51,744 bases of DNA from Pseudomonadota bacterium (GCA_021838715.1 JAKCCX010000014.1:1-51744); one strand, 5' to 3'; positions 19,401-27,501 are shown, counted from the stretch's first letter. Translations and numbers: made by a program. Notes: generated by a model from the sequence alone, not told the origin.

Positions 19401-22400
19401 GCCGGAGCCGCCCCCTACGAACCGGGAGACGGATCCGACAATGGTCACGTCAGCCCCGGAGGCGCTCCCCTGGACCGTGTCGGACGATCCCGACGCGAAA
19501 ACCGTATCGACGCCGGAGCCGCCGTTCACCGCAGCCGCGTTGCCGAATGCGTACAGGTGCTCCGCGCTGGCCGCACCCGGCCCCGTGTATCCCTGGATCG
19601 TGCTGTTTGCCGCGAACGAAGACACCGTATCCGACGCGCTTTGCGCCGCGAGGATATCCCCGCTCTGCACACCCAGCACAAAGTTCGAACTCCCGCTCGC
19701 GGAGGGCACCGTCTGATCGCCGCCGAACGCGCTCGCGAGCATCGCTCCCGCCGTGATCGAGCCCGCACCCGAGAGCGCAACTCCGCCGAGCGATCCCGTC
19801 ACCCCACCCGCCAACTCGATCGAGCCGCCGTCGCCTGTGAGCGTCAGAACCGGGTTGCCGCTCGCATCGAAGGCGACCCCTCCCGTAAAATCCGTCGGGG
19901 CCATGCCCGGACCGAGCGCGAGATTGACGCTGCCACTGCCCACCACCGCGACGTTGCCAAATCCCGGATTGACCTGCAGCGTAAGACTGCCGCCGGAATT
20001 CTGGACGAAGTCCGAGCCGGTGCCGGCCACGACCGTATCGTTGCCTCGGGCATAGATCGTGTCGCTGCCGGAGCCCCCTTGCAGAACATCCTGCCCCGAC
20101 ACGGTGTCCTGCAGCACCGAAACCCCTGCGCCGCCGACCAGCTTGGTGATTCCCGTCCCGGCATTGACCGTGGTCGGCGCAGCCGTGGTGCCGCCGTCTC
20201 CCGCATAGAGCACGTCGTTGCCGATGCCGCCCTGGATGAAGTCCGTCCCGAGCCCGCCATATACAGTCGTGTCTCCGCTACCGGCAACGATCGTTGTCGG
20301 GGCGACGCTGCTGCCCGCGCCGCCATAAATCACCGTGTTGCCGCTGCCGCCCTGCAAGGAATCCACGCCGGCACCACCGAAGATCGTGGTATTGCCCGAG
20401 CCACCCCAGACGCTGGTCGCCGCTGTGCTCGTACCCCCGTCGCCGGCAAAGAGGCTGTCGGTTCCACTGCCGCCCAGAATGGAGTCCGTTCCGCCGCCGC
20501 CGTACAGGATGTAGGTGCCGGAACTGACGGTTCCGGCTTGCAGCGTATCTGTTCCCGAACCGCCTGCGGAAATCGTCGCATTCGCCGCATCCCCAGCCAG
20601 CAGCGAGTCGTTGCCCGAGCCCCCGACGATCGACTCGTTGCCTTGGCCGCCCTGAATCGTCGTGTTGCCGCTGCCGGCAATCAGCGTATCGCTGCCCGCG
20701 GAACCATAGATGACGTCATTGCCGGAGCCGCCGTTGACGTAGTTCTGCTCCAGGTTCGCGCCGGTGTAGCCATATGAAAGGTTGTTCGGGCCATTAGCAG
20801 AAAAAATCGTGGTGTTGCCGGACCCTCCAAGGATCGTGTTATTCCCATCGCCCCCATCGAGCGTATCCGAACCGGCCCCGCCCTGAATGTATGTTGTTCC
20901 GCCTCCGCCGCGAACAAACTCCGCACCGGAGCCGGCGATGAGCGTGTCGTTGCCCATGCCGCCGATGATCGTCTCTGATCCCGATCCACCTACGACAAGG
21001 TTGTCGCCATTTCCAACGATAATTACATCCGTTCCGCTCCCGCCATAGACCGTATCGTTACTTACTCCAGCGTTCGGTGTTCCCGGTGATCCGGTCAACC
21101 CGTAACCGTTGTACGGCTGCGGGTATGGATTCGAGTACGTGGGTGGATATCCGCTAATACCCGTGAGAACCAGAGGTCCATTGACGCGAGAAACGTTCCA
21201 ATTGGTCGAGGCGCCCGTGACATTTTGACCGCCCAAGAATGTGTCCGCGCCGCTGCCGAGAACGATGACGTCATGCCCCGCTCCAGCCGCGATGTAGTCG
21301 TTGCCATTGCCGCCGACGATCGTGTTGTTGCCGTCGCCAACCGCAATCATGTCGCCTCGCTGGTTCGTGGCTGAGGCACTTCCTGCCGTTGCAACCGCCT
21401 GCGACAAGGTCTCTTGCGTGTTCGCATAGATCTGGTTGTTGCCGCCGCCGGCAACGATCACGTCCGTTGCGCCGTTGCCCACGATCACCGAACTGCCCGT
21501 CGTGCCGTACCCGGAGATCGTGTCCTGCTGTCCGGCAGCGCCAGTCACCGTGTTGAACCCGTTGGCAAGATTCACCAGGTTGTCTGTCGTCGTGGACCCC
21601 GTCATATCGATGACATCGTTTCCGCCGTCACCTTGGTATGCCGTGGTCGGGACCCCGTACACGGAGGTGACTGTCCCCGGAATCACCGCCGTCGCCGTCC
21701 CCGTCGTCACCACCCCCGGCATATACGTGATTGCCAGCGGCGCCGTCGTGATCGGCGTGCCGTTCGGGTTCGCCAGATCCGGCATCGACGCCGCCAACTG
21801 CAGCGTCGCCCCGCCCGAGATGTCGCTCGCCGCACCCCCCGTCACGTCCACCAGCCCGAAGGACACCGCCGTCTCTCCGGCGGCCAGCGTCACCGTGAAG
21901 CTGCCGTTGGCGCCGAGCGGCGCGGCGGGCTGGCCGTTCGCCACCACTTCGAAATCCGATGCGCTCGCGCCCGCGAGAGTGAACGTGACCGTCTGTGCGG
22001 CAGTGCTCGGAACGCCGACGGCAAAGGTATACGCCTGCTCTGATCCGGCAGGGAATATCGCGGGGGGATCCACCCCCAGATTTGCTCCCTGATTCAGCGA
22101 AGTCTTGTTCAAAAACGACAGGCCGAGAAAACCTCCGCCGTTCACCGCTTGTTCAAGATTGAAATCTTGCACGACGATGCTGCCGCCGTTCAGCGTCGCC
22201 GACCCCGGCGCAGTAATCGTCAGCGTGCCGATCGTGGAACTCGCTCCGCTCGAAAACTGGAATTGGTAGCCGTTCGCTATCCACGTATCCGGACTCCCCG
22301 ACACCGCGACCGCGCCCCCTGTCGCGGTCGTCGTCGAAACCGTCACTCCGTTCACCTTGATCGCGCCGACACCGTCCGCGTTGGCGACAATCGTTTGCAC

Positions 22401-23858
22401 CGTTCCGGCAGCAGCGCTATTGCCGGTATATGCCGCCTGCCCCGCGAGGATGTCGTATGTGTCGCTGCTCGACGCCGACGTGCCGCCGATCAAGGTGTCC
22501 GCCCCGCTGCCGCTCACCAGCGTGTCGGTTCCCGCTCCGGCAAACAGCGTCTCCGTTCCGTCGCCAGCAATGAGAATGTCGTTCCCGGATCCGCCAATTA
22601 ACACATCTCCGGACACCGAACCCAAAAGCAGATGGTTCGCAAGGATTGGATTCGTCGCGATCGATGCGGATCCAAGAAACGCATCCCCCACACCGACATC
22701 CACCGTCGCCGCACCGACCGTTGGCGCTACGTACACGTTTGTGGATAGAAAGTTCGCCGGCACCAAAGCGGAGGCCACTTCCGGAAGGTTTGCGTACGTC
22801 GATGCAAGAACCGAAAACAGCTCCGTCGCCGCCGGGTTGTACATCGATTGCAGCGTCGGCGTGGACGTCAACCCCGCTGCCGTCAGAATCGAGCCGGCCG
22901 GAGCATTTGCCCCATAGCTCGTCAACACGTTCTGCAGCGCGCTCGCACCCGAGCCCGCCGCCCCCGGCACCAATCCGTACTGCGCCTCATAATTCAAAAT
23001 CTCAACCCGGTGCTGCTGCAGGACTTGGTACGCCTGCATCGATTCCGTCAGCGTCGGATTGTTCGGATCGGCGTACAGACCGAACAAGGTCGATTCATAG
23101 AACCGGCGCGTCGCGATGCCCGCACTCGCCGAATTTCCGCCGTTCGAGTTGTAGCGGATCTCGTACCACGCCGCCGCGCGATTGCCCGTCAAAATATCGT
23201 TGAGCAGGCTCGGACTCCTGACAACCTGAATCGCATTGCCATTCGCATCCAATACCGGGTTGCCGTTCGCGTCCTTTTCCGTAGTAAATCCGATGAGATT
23301 GTTGTACGCAAGGGACAGGAGCACCAAGCGCTCGCGACTCTGCCCGATTGCGGTCGCAGTGTTCGTCGGGCTTCCATTGAGCCATTCGTTTACCCTATCT
23401 TCGTACGTTTGAATGATCGAATTCAGCGTCGCCTGAATCTGGGCGCTTGCCGTGGCCGGGTCCGTGCTGTACTCGAATATGAACGTCGGGATCGACGTGG
23501 GAAGCACGCCGCCCGGGTAACTTGCTGGGCTATTCAAAGTACCGTAGATCGCGTCCTGGATGGCGGTTTGCGCCGCGACCGCCGTGGCGAAGGACACATT
23601 CTTCGTCGCGGTTGTAATGGCATTCTCTAAGTTTTTGTACCCGGACGGCGAAAGGATGTTTTGAAGCGATGGATCGATCGCGTTAAGAATCGCAGGCACG
23701 TTTGTCGCCGAGATCAGAAATCCCGCACCGATCGTTGCATTGCCGACGTTGTCCACATAGACCGTAGGAACAATTCCCTCAAGGTCCATGAGTATCGGCG
23801 CGATGCTCGCTTGGTAGTTCGCCCCGTTGGACAGCGGATTCGTCGTGATCATCGACAT
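13485..23858 (-). CDS. Giant RTX protein with N-terminal GH24 lysozyme domain
   Basis: Secreted Ca2+-binding protein of 3457 residues without a signal peptide, as expected for a type I substrate. GGGAG precedes the ATG at 23858. Residues about 15-290 resemble GH24 lysozyme: E27, D36 and T42 sit at the same spacing as E11, D20 and T26 of T4 lysozyme (LEG, VYVDN, TIGAG). Further on are LLSLAYNN and WYEIRY...GIATRRFYES. RTX nonapeptides (GGxGxDxL) begin near residue 415. A Calx-beta-like domain lies near 593-713. Many RTX blocks follow, then an unassigned Gln/Thr-rich island (about 1930-2100) and a cadherin-like segment (about 2325-2440). Seven 82-91-residue RTX supermodules come next. The last ~170 residues (FNAAGSPANWALSNGMS..., ending ALR) look like the C-terminal secretion region of RTX proteins. 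Likely a secreted peptidoglycan hydrolase or adhesin; catalysis is inferred. Confidence 0.88.
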   Translation of the reverse strand: MSMITTNPLSNGANYQASIAPILMDLEGIVPTVYVDNVGNATIGAGFLISATNVPAILNAIDPSLQNILSPSGYKNLENAITTATKNVSFATAVAAQTAIQDAIYGTLNSPASYPGGVLPTSIPTFIFEYSTDPATASAQIQATLNSIIQTYEDRVNEWLNGSPTNTATAIGQSRERLVLLSLAYNNLIGFTTEKDANGNPVLDANGNAIQVVRSPSLLNDILTGNRAAAWYEIRYNSNGGNSASAGIATRRFYESTLFGLYADPNNPTLTESMQAYQVLQQHRVEILNYEAQYGLVPGAAGSGASALQNVLTSYGANAPAGSILTAAGLTSTPTLQSMYNPAATELFSVLASTYANLPEVASALVPANFLSTNVYVAPTVGAATVDVGVGDAFLGSASIATNPILANHLLLGSVSGDVLIGGSGNDILIAGDGTETLFAGAGTDTLVSGSGADTLIGGTSASSSDTYDILAGQAAYTGNSAAAGTVQTIVANADGVGAIKVNGVTVSTTTATGGAVAVSGSPDTWIANGYQFQFSSGASSTIGTLTITAPGSATLNGGSIVVQDFNLEQAVNGGGFLGLSFLNKTSLNQGANLGVDPPAIFPAGSEQAYTFAVGVPSTAAQTVTFTLAGASASDFEVVANGQPAAPLGANGSFTVTLAAGETAVSFGLVDVTGGAASDISGGATLQLAASMPDLANPNGTPITTAPLAITYMPGVVTTGTATAVIPGTVTSVYGVPTTAYQGDGGNDVIDMTGSTTTDNLVNLANGFNTVTGAAGQQDTISGYGTTGSSVIVGNGATDVIVAGGGNNQIYANTQETLSQAVATAGSASATNQRGDMIAVGDGNNTIVGGNGNDYIAAGAGHDVIVLGSGADTFLGGQNVTGASTNWNVSRVNGPLVLTGISGYPPTYSNPYPQPYNGYGLTGSPGTPNAGVSNDTVYGGSGTDVIIVGNGDNLVVGGSGSETIIGGMGNDTLIAGSGAEFVRGGGGTTYIQGGAGSDTLDGGDGNNTILGGSGNTTIFSANGPNNLSYGYTGANLEQNYVNGGSGNDVIYGSAGSDTLIAGSGNTTIQGGQGNESIVGGSGNDSLLAGDAANATISAGGSGTDTLQAGTVSSGTYILYGGGGTDSILGGSGTDSLFAGDGGTSTAATSVWGGSGNTTIFGGAGVDSLQGGSGNTVIYGGAGSSVAPTTIVAGSGDTTVYGGLGTDFIQGGIGNDVLYAGDGGTTAAPTTVNAGTGITKLVGGAGVSVLQDTVSGQDVLQGGSGSDTIYARGNDTVVAGTGSDFVQNSGGSLTLQVNPGFGNVAVVGSGSVNLALGPGMAPTDFTGGVAFDASGNPVLTLTGDGGSIELAGGVTGSLGGVALSGAGSITAGAMLASAFGGDQTVPSASGSSNFVLGVQSGDILAAQSASDTVSSFAANSTIQGYTGPGAASAEHLYAFGNAAAVNGGSGVDTVFASGSSDTVQGSASGADVTIVGSVSRFVGGGSGVDTVFASGSSDTVQGGASGTDVTITGSGSEFVGGSSGVDTVLASGSADTVNSGASGADVTLSGANSEFVGSGASSSVTATGTGDTLIGGSADRFYVQDASTLVQAAAGTQDTIYSSVSYIAPANVDNLVLTGSANISATGNGAADMLTAGAGNDTLYAGSAADTLVAGTGADSLVGVGANTYAIGSNSSNVVISTGTGGGTIDFGAGIAPSSLTVGMTMGTDGSPALLLQDGAMSVTVDGGLTGGIGLFDFAGGQSLTLAQLLNDAGQVVSNTITGALGNAIFEATAATSISGGLGNDTIFAAGAADTIFAGAGNQQIVGLQPGDVLVAGTGSDTLRGGGGNETLIAGAGSTAMYGGSGNDTFELTSGGSAVLYAGTTPGVEEIVLPSGMTMSDFIETFDPQNPNTLILQSTTGNTTLAIPNYYAAGSNASQDLWLVASGTQAPQVLNPPAPPQNLGYQQEIAALEKGFSAELTSSLQNDGLSITSQPPGFIYQFNGVSTQDMTVQGGVASVPTSDIAQSSTYPSGTTTVYVQQPVYQTRQAPGTVSFISLSSLRNARLITQDSAATPVYQNGTLIGYNLVTPPLTYTVLATTPVPETVTTYTTQTTQSYVVYNITGDGGNDTINSQGPTGNPVFYGTWSTNSNNPVFYGTVNTGNGNVSVDLGSLFMPFYRPQIGAFVQAGSGNDTISGTGVADIIAAGTGFDCISGGQGSTFYVPMQGYSTDVIEDPTFPYGGMVAQDPGTKLVLPAGVTLSNLRYRIFQDPTSGAQVLELQTGNSTVLINYGLSSSPWQGSPNPPGVPGTVVVPSGVATFQLSDGTVMTYNEFIAGLSSSATLLPNDFNPVVQAAAQPIVRAGQAVAANTLFSASDTVNNPITWYRISNSGTGGGYFELNGTAQAAGQPFLVNAGQLAQLQYVGGTPGSADAIQVSAFDGAIWSATSTIDVRMNVFEATAANQLVSGSTIGPDTLIGGFANDTLAGASGSDTFQYAAGTGPMTISDSATGANTLVFGPGITSSMISLGIAPDGGMLLRVGTNGDTIDIQGFQAQNALNSGAIQNFVFADGTTLTYAQLLARGFDIYGTTGNQVLTGTNLNNRIYAGSGNDTLIGSGANDTLVAGTGTDTLIGGSGAELFLVNNAADVVQVGATHGSDTILSSVNYVLPTGVDTLTLTGSANLVGTGNSDALNTITGNAGMDTLVAGAAVAMLIGGTGNDVFVVNNTADTVVAGGNDTILSSVSYTLPTGVDTMVLTGTANLSATGNADAANTLTGNSGNDTLTAGSGNDTLVSGTGVDTLVAGTGNDQFVVNNAADVVQVGATHGNDTILSSVGYALPTGVDTVVLTGTANLSATGNADAANSLTANSGNDTLTAGSGNDTLVSGSGADTLVGGAGADQFVVNNTADAVQVGATHGSDTILSSVNYVLPTGVDTLTLTGTANLSATGNSDAANTLTANSGSDTLQAGSGSDTLIGGSGNDLFVVNSATDSVQVGPTHGSDTVSSSVNYVLPTGVDTLALSGATNLTGTGNGDAANRLIANSGNDTLQAGSGADTLVAGAGIDTLLGGTGNDLFVVNNGADWVQVGSTHGADTISSSVSYMLPTGVETLALTGSSNLLGIGNFDGNNTLIANSGNDILLGFWGNDTLVSGSGIDLLIGGVGNDLFVVNNSSDIVIADPFGNNTISSSVSYTLPFGVDTLVLTGSGNLSAAGNWDPVNEIVANSGNDSLTGGYGVAFLEGGATAGQDLLQAQWNQAALLAGAGASTLTGGNYNDFFAAGKNADTISTGASANVVAVSLGDGATLLQPAAGAKSVLSLGGGIDAENLSFTKSGNNLVLHDGAAGDSITFANWYSGAPEQNYVTLQVIEQASASYNAASPDPLRNQAIEEFSFASLVNQFNAAGSPANWALSNGMSTAQLASSPTAANGGDLAYYFGMNGNLTGMALAAAQAALTSPQFATGVQTIDPWKQIQGAAGAPALR
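14190..16007 (-). repeat. Seven tandem RTX supermodules (82-91 residues)
   Basis: Seven consecutive coding units each start at F-V-V-N-N and run through DTI-SSV-Y-LPTGVD, L-LTG-ANL, TGN-DA, then two to three RTX nonapeptides. Start-to-start lengths counted from the translation are 82, 88, 91, 82, 91 and 91 residues. The 82/91 difference equals one nonapeptide. DNA identity between neighbouring units is visibly high around 15050-15700. A diverged single copy occurs near 19000-19100. Confidence 0.85.
19186..19518 (-). repeat. Three tandem 37-residue (111-bp) repeats in the RTX gene
   Basis: Three adjacent units of 37 codons share GVDTV-ASGS-DTV, ASG-DVT and the end -FVG. Units one and two are close to identical in DNA (GACCGTGTCGGACGA and the GCGAAAACCGTATCGACGCC block recur). 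They lie between ordinary RTX blocks and differ from the nonapeptide consensus. Confidence 0.8.
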
Positions 23859-23909
23859 CGCTTTCTCCCTCTCGTCACATTCCTATCGTTTCGATATTCC
23901 ACTGCGGCG

Positions 23910-24839
23910 TCATTTTTTCCGTGCCGTCGGAAGCCAGTCGATCCAGCATCTTGGGCCTACTCCGTATTGGTTCACCGCATTTACGCGGATTCCAATCGAG
24001 CCCCCGATAGGCCCAAGTCTGTGATCTCCCAGTACCGGGTCATCCCATCCGCTCGAATCGTGAGTTGGATCCCACGTCAGGAAGTAATATGTCTTCATCT
24101 TGGTGTCGTACAAAAGATCGCCACCTATGGGAGAGCCCATCGGGTTCTTGGAAAAGGTAAAAGCTCCATTGGTGTGGTTGAAGATGTATGCGATACCCGG
24201 ATTCTTGATCCCGGTGATGCCCTGGTAGCGATCGAAATACTCGCATCGCGGCATCGAGTCATCATCGTTCGCATGATTCATCCGCACGAGCGTCTCCAAA
24301 TTGCCATCATGAAACAGATCCGCGCGAAGCACCCACATCTCCATCTCGCCACGAGCGCGTAGCGCTTCCGTTTTTTTCAACCAATATTCCCACATAAACT
24401 TGCCTGGACTACCGACAATCTTCTTCGCCAGATCCAAATCAAACGGGATCTCCTTCCAAGCAGGTCGTTGGATTCGCGAAGTGTCCGGTAGCGATGGGGG
24501 ACAACCGCGACCTCGCCAAACGCATGAGAAACCAGCCAAACTACAAGTCTCGAAGTCGATGTCATCGAACCGATTGAGCTCTTCGACAAGCGGCCGACAA
24601 AATCCACCGTAGGTGTAATCCATGCGCATCACGAACTTTCCACGTGGAATTTTCCGATCATCGGCCTGCCCGGACGCAACCACTGCAGGCGCGCTTTTCC
24701 CACTCGGTGCCGCGATAGTCGCATCGGTTGTCGCCTCGTGCGACGGGATTGCCCACAGCACACAAGCGACCGATGCAAACCACCCGATCCACCGCAGAAC
24801 CCGACACGCGAATGACCAGACGCGATTTCCGCAATCCAT
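23910..24839 (-). CDS. Unrecognised exported Cys-rich protein; candidate immunity protein
   Basis: I do not recognise this family. The ATG at 24839 is chosen because GAGGGGGG lies seven bases upstream; an in-frame ATG at 24902, abutting the ABC stop, would add 21 residues. The 309-residue product starts with Arg residues and a hydrophobic segment (IGWFASVACVLWAI), a signal peptide or anchor, so it should be periplasmic or membrane-tethered. Six cysteines follow in the mature part, in contexts such as GGFCRP, FETCSL, FSCVW and GPRCWIDW, which fits disulfides. Two 60-base lines counted give about 52-53% GC against about 65% in the ABC gene, suggesting separate origin. It sits between exporter and lysozyme-RTX gene, 51 bases from the latter. 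That location and export would suit an immunity protein against the effector, but this is inference; an accessory secretion or processing factor is also possible. Confidence 0.7.
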   Translation of the reverse strand: MDCGNRVWSFACRVLRWIGWFASVACVLWAIPSHEATTDATIAAPSGKSAPAVVASGQADDRKIPRGKFVMRMDYTYGGFCRPLVEELNRFDDIDFETCSLAGFSCVWRGRGCPPSLPDTSRIQRPAWKEIPFDLDLAKKIVGSPGKFMWEYWLKKTEALRARGEMEMWVLRADLFHDGNLETLVRMNHANDDDSMPRCEYFDRYQGITGIKNPGIAYIFNHTNGAFTFSKNPMGSPIGGDLLYDTKMKTYYFLTWDPTHDSSGWDDPVLGDHRLGPIGGSIGIRVNAVNQYGVGPRCWIDWLPTARKK

Positions 24840-24902
24840 CGATTTCCCCCCTCCCTCCGGTGAGACGTATCCAACATCGCGATCAGCGCGTGACATCTTC
24901 AT

Positions 24903-27125
24903 CTACCTCACCGCCAATCTCGTTTCCGACGCGCCGCCGGCCGATGCATCCGTTCCGCCGATCCGCAGCAACGCATCGACCTGCAAGCTTTTGGGGAGCG
25001 CGTGGGTGATGAACAGGATCGACGCATGTCCCTTGATCCGGTTGACGGTCGCGCAGAAGTGCTCCGCCGTCGCCTGGTCGAGGCTGCTGGTCGCCTCATC
25101 GAAGATCAGGATCCTCGGCCGCTTGAGGATCGCCCGCGCGATGGCGATGCGCTGCTTCTGCCCGGTCGAGAGGCCCATGCCGCGCTCCCCGATCTCGGTC
25201 TTGTAGCCTTCGGGAAGGCGTTCGATGACTTCGTGCACCTCCGCGATCTTGCACGCTTCGACGATTTGCTCGAAGGTCGCACTCGGGTTGGCCATGAGCA
25301 GGTTGTCGTAGATCGTCGTGGCAAAGAGCACCGTCTCCTGGGGAACCACGCCGAAGTAGGAGCGCAGTTCGTTGGCCGAGAGATAGCGGATGTCCGTGCC
25401 GTCGAGCTTGATCGATCCGGCGGTGGGCAGGTAGAAGCCCTGCAGCAGCTTGGCGAGCGTGCTCTTTCCGGACCCGGACGGCCCCATGATGGCGACGATC
25501 TTTCCGGGATCGATCCGCAGGTGGAAGTCCTGGTACAGGTAGGGGCGGGTTTCGGCGTAGCGGAAGCTTAGCGCCTCCATCTCCACGAGCCCCATCCGGG
25601 GCTGGCGCGCGCGGCTCGCTTCGACCGAGTACGGCTCCGCGGGCGCGTTCATGATGTCGCCCAGGCGGTCGACGGAGAGGCTCGCCTGCTGGAACTGCTG
25701 CCAGAGCCCGACGATGCGCAGCAAGGGCTGGGAGACGTGGGCGGCGAACATCTGGAAGGCCACGAGCATCCCGATCGTGAAGTCCGTCCCGTTCATGACC
25801 TGGTAGGCGCCCACGGTCAGGATGAGGAGCGCCATCAGCTGCTCGATCCCGTTGGCGAACACGTTGTAGGTGTTGGCGATCTGGCGGACCGAGAAGCCGC
25901 AGGCGAGGTACTGCGCGAGGAAGTCGCCGTAGCGCGAGCGCAACTGCGGCTCCATCTGCAAGCTTTTGACCGTTTCCATGCCGGCGACGTATTCGGTCAC
26001 GAAGGCCTGGTTGCGCGCGCCGATCAGGAACTGGTCGTTCAACCGGTCGCGGAAGGCCGGCGCGACGGCCAGGCTGATCACAACGATCAGGCCGATCAGG
26101 ACGAGCGAAACGACGGTGAGCAGTACGCTGTAGTAGAACATCACGCCCAGGAAGATCGCCAGAAACGGCAGATCCAGCAGGAGCGTCACCGCCGCGCCGG
26201 CGATGAACTCCCGGATGGTCTCGACGCCACGCAGACGAGCCGTGATGACCCCGGTCGGGCGGCTTTCGTAGTAGCGCGGCGGCAGCTTCAGGAGGTGCTC
26301 GAAGACGGCGGCGCCCAGCACCGCGTCGACGCGGTTTCCGGTATGCAGCACGAGGTATTGGCGCACCCAGGTGAGGAGCGCGGAGAAGACGAGAAAAATT
26401 CCCATCCCGACGCCGATCACGATGAGCGTGCTGTGCGTGCGATGCACGACCACCTTGTCGATGACGACCTGCGTGAAAAGCGGCGTGGTCAGCGCCAGCA
26501 ACTGGATGACGAGCGAGGCGATCAGCACCTCGCGCCACACCCGCGCGTGCTTGAGGAGTTCCGGCACGAACCACCGGAATCCAAACGTTCTGCGGCGCTG
26601 CGCGGTCGCGTCCGGATCCTTTACCGGCGGCGGCTCTGGGGAAACCAGATAGGCCGTGCCGGCATAGCGCATTTCGAACTCTTCGGGGGACACGACTGCA
26701 GAGACGTTGCTCCCGGCCGGAAAGAATCCGATCCCGGACGCGTCAGCCTGATGAACGATCGCCAGGCGCGGACCGTTCTCGGCGCCTTCGCCCCCCTCCG
26801 TCGGTTCGGTGGGCGGTTGCTCCGCTCCGGCGTCCGCATGCAGCAACACGAGGCATGGAAGCGGCAGCGATATCAGCGCGCTTGCCATCCAGTTGCCCCG
26901 TTTGATCCGGAATCCCAACGCCCGCGCCGCGTGGATGAGGGTATCCGGAGTATGCGGTCCGGGAAATTGCTGCAACAGCAGGACCGGATCGAATGCCTTG
27001 CGGTGCAGGGCGCAGAAGCTTCCCATTGCCCAGGCGAAATCTTGAGGAGAAAGGACGACCCGCTCCGCCTCCTCGGCGGCGCGATCAACCCGTCTCCACG
27101 AACCCGAAAAATCGTCACGCATCAT
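24903..27125 (-). CDS. Type I secretion ABC transporter with inactive C39-like domain
   Basis: HlyB-type inner-membrane exporter of 740 residues and first gene of the operon. An ATG pair at 27125 is used; a longer frame from a TTG at 27161 is open but less likely. Residues about 20-150 form a C39-like domain (LSPQDFAWAMGSFCALHRK) lacking the catalytic Cys context of C39 peptidases. That is typical of exporters handling uncleaved C-terminal-signal RTX substrates. It carries an acidic low-complexity insert (PPTEPTEGGEG). Six TM helices follow (about 195-460). The nucleotide-binding domain has Walker A GPSGSGKST, signature LSTGQKQR (second Gly replaced by Thr), Walker B ILIFDEATSSLD and the switch His in FITHAL. 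It drives export of the RTX protein with the HlyD and TolC-like partners. Confidence 0.93.
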   Translation of the reverse strand: MMRDDFSGSWRRVDRAAEEAERVVLSPQDFAWAMGSFCALHRKAFDPVLLLQQFPGPHTPDTLIHAARALGFRIKRGNWMASALISLPLPCLVLLHADAGAEQPPTEPTEGGEGAENGPRLAIVHQADASGIGFFPAGSNVSAVVSPEEFEMRYAGTAYLVSPEPPPVKDPDATAQRRRTFGFRWFVPELLKHARVWREVLIASLVIQLLALTTPLFTQVVIDKVVVHRTHSTLIVIGVGMGIFLVFSALLTWVRQYLVLHTGNRVDAVLGAAVFEHLLKLPPRYYESRPTGVITARLRGVETIREFIAGAAVTLLLDLPFLAIFLGVMFYYSVLLTVVSLVLIGLIVVISLAVAPAFRDRLNDQFLIGARNQAFVTEYVAGMETVKSLQMEPQLRSRYGDFLAQYLACGFSVRQIANTYNVFANGIEQLMALLILTVGAYQVMNGTDFTIGMLVAFQMFAAHVSQPLLRIVGLWQQFQQASLSVDRLGDIMNAPAEPYSVEASRARQPRMGLVEMEALSFRYAETRPYLYQDFHLRIDPGKIVAIMGPSGSGKSTLAKLLQGFYLPTAGSIKLDGTDIRYLSANELRSYFGVVPQETVLFATTIYDNLLMANPSATFEQIVEACKIAEVHEVIERLPEGYKTEIGERGMGLSTGQKQRIAIARAILKRPRILIFDEATSSLDQATAEHFCATVNRIKGHASILFITHALPKSLQVDALLRIGGTDASAGGASETRLAVR

Positions 27126-27447
27126 CTTTTCGCGCAAGCGCGAGCCCAATCCTTGCCGCAAGGCATGGCGTTACCGCAGCGAAATCCCTGCGGGGCGATT
27201 GACTACTGGGACTACACGATGCTGCTGGGGGAGCCCGATACTTCCGGGGTGCTGCGTGGCATTCCGCCGTGACGCTCTGCAGGAATGCAGGCGAACTGAC
27301 AAGACTTCTATCGTACGCTCGGCGGGTATAGTGCCCTGCGGTACTGTGCCGAGTCAATCGATAGCAGAGAATTTACAGATGTGACCGGCTCATTTCTATT
27401 GCCTGAAGAACCGTTCACATCCAAAGTTGGAAGTCACCACATGCCGC

Positions 27448-27462
27448 TGTGAACGTTTCACA
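27448..27462. promoter_or_regulatory. Inverted repeat TGTGAA-CGT-TTCACA
   Basis: Perfect 6-base arms around three bases. It resembles a CRP/FNR-family operator, but the gap between TGTGA and TCACA is five rather than the six bases of the E. coli CRP consensus. It lies 138 bases before the GT4 start and about 320 bases before the ABC start. The bound factor is unknown. Confidence 0.4.
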
Positions 27463-27501
27463 CAAATCGCTCGCGGTGATACTGATTATTGTTTACTTCG
27501 C

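Noticed and set aside
25737-27272. 511-codon + strand frame across the ABC gene
   Set aside because: Mostly antisense to the ABC transporter. Only the last 35 codons lie outside and are noted separately.
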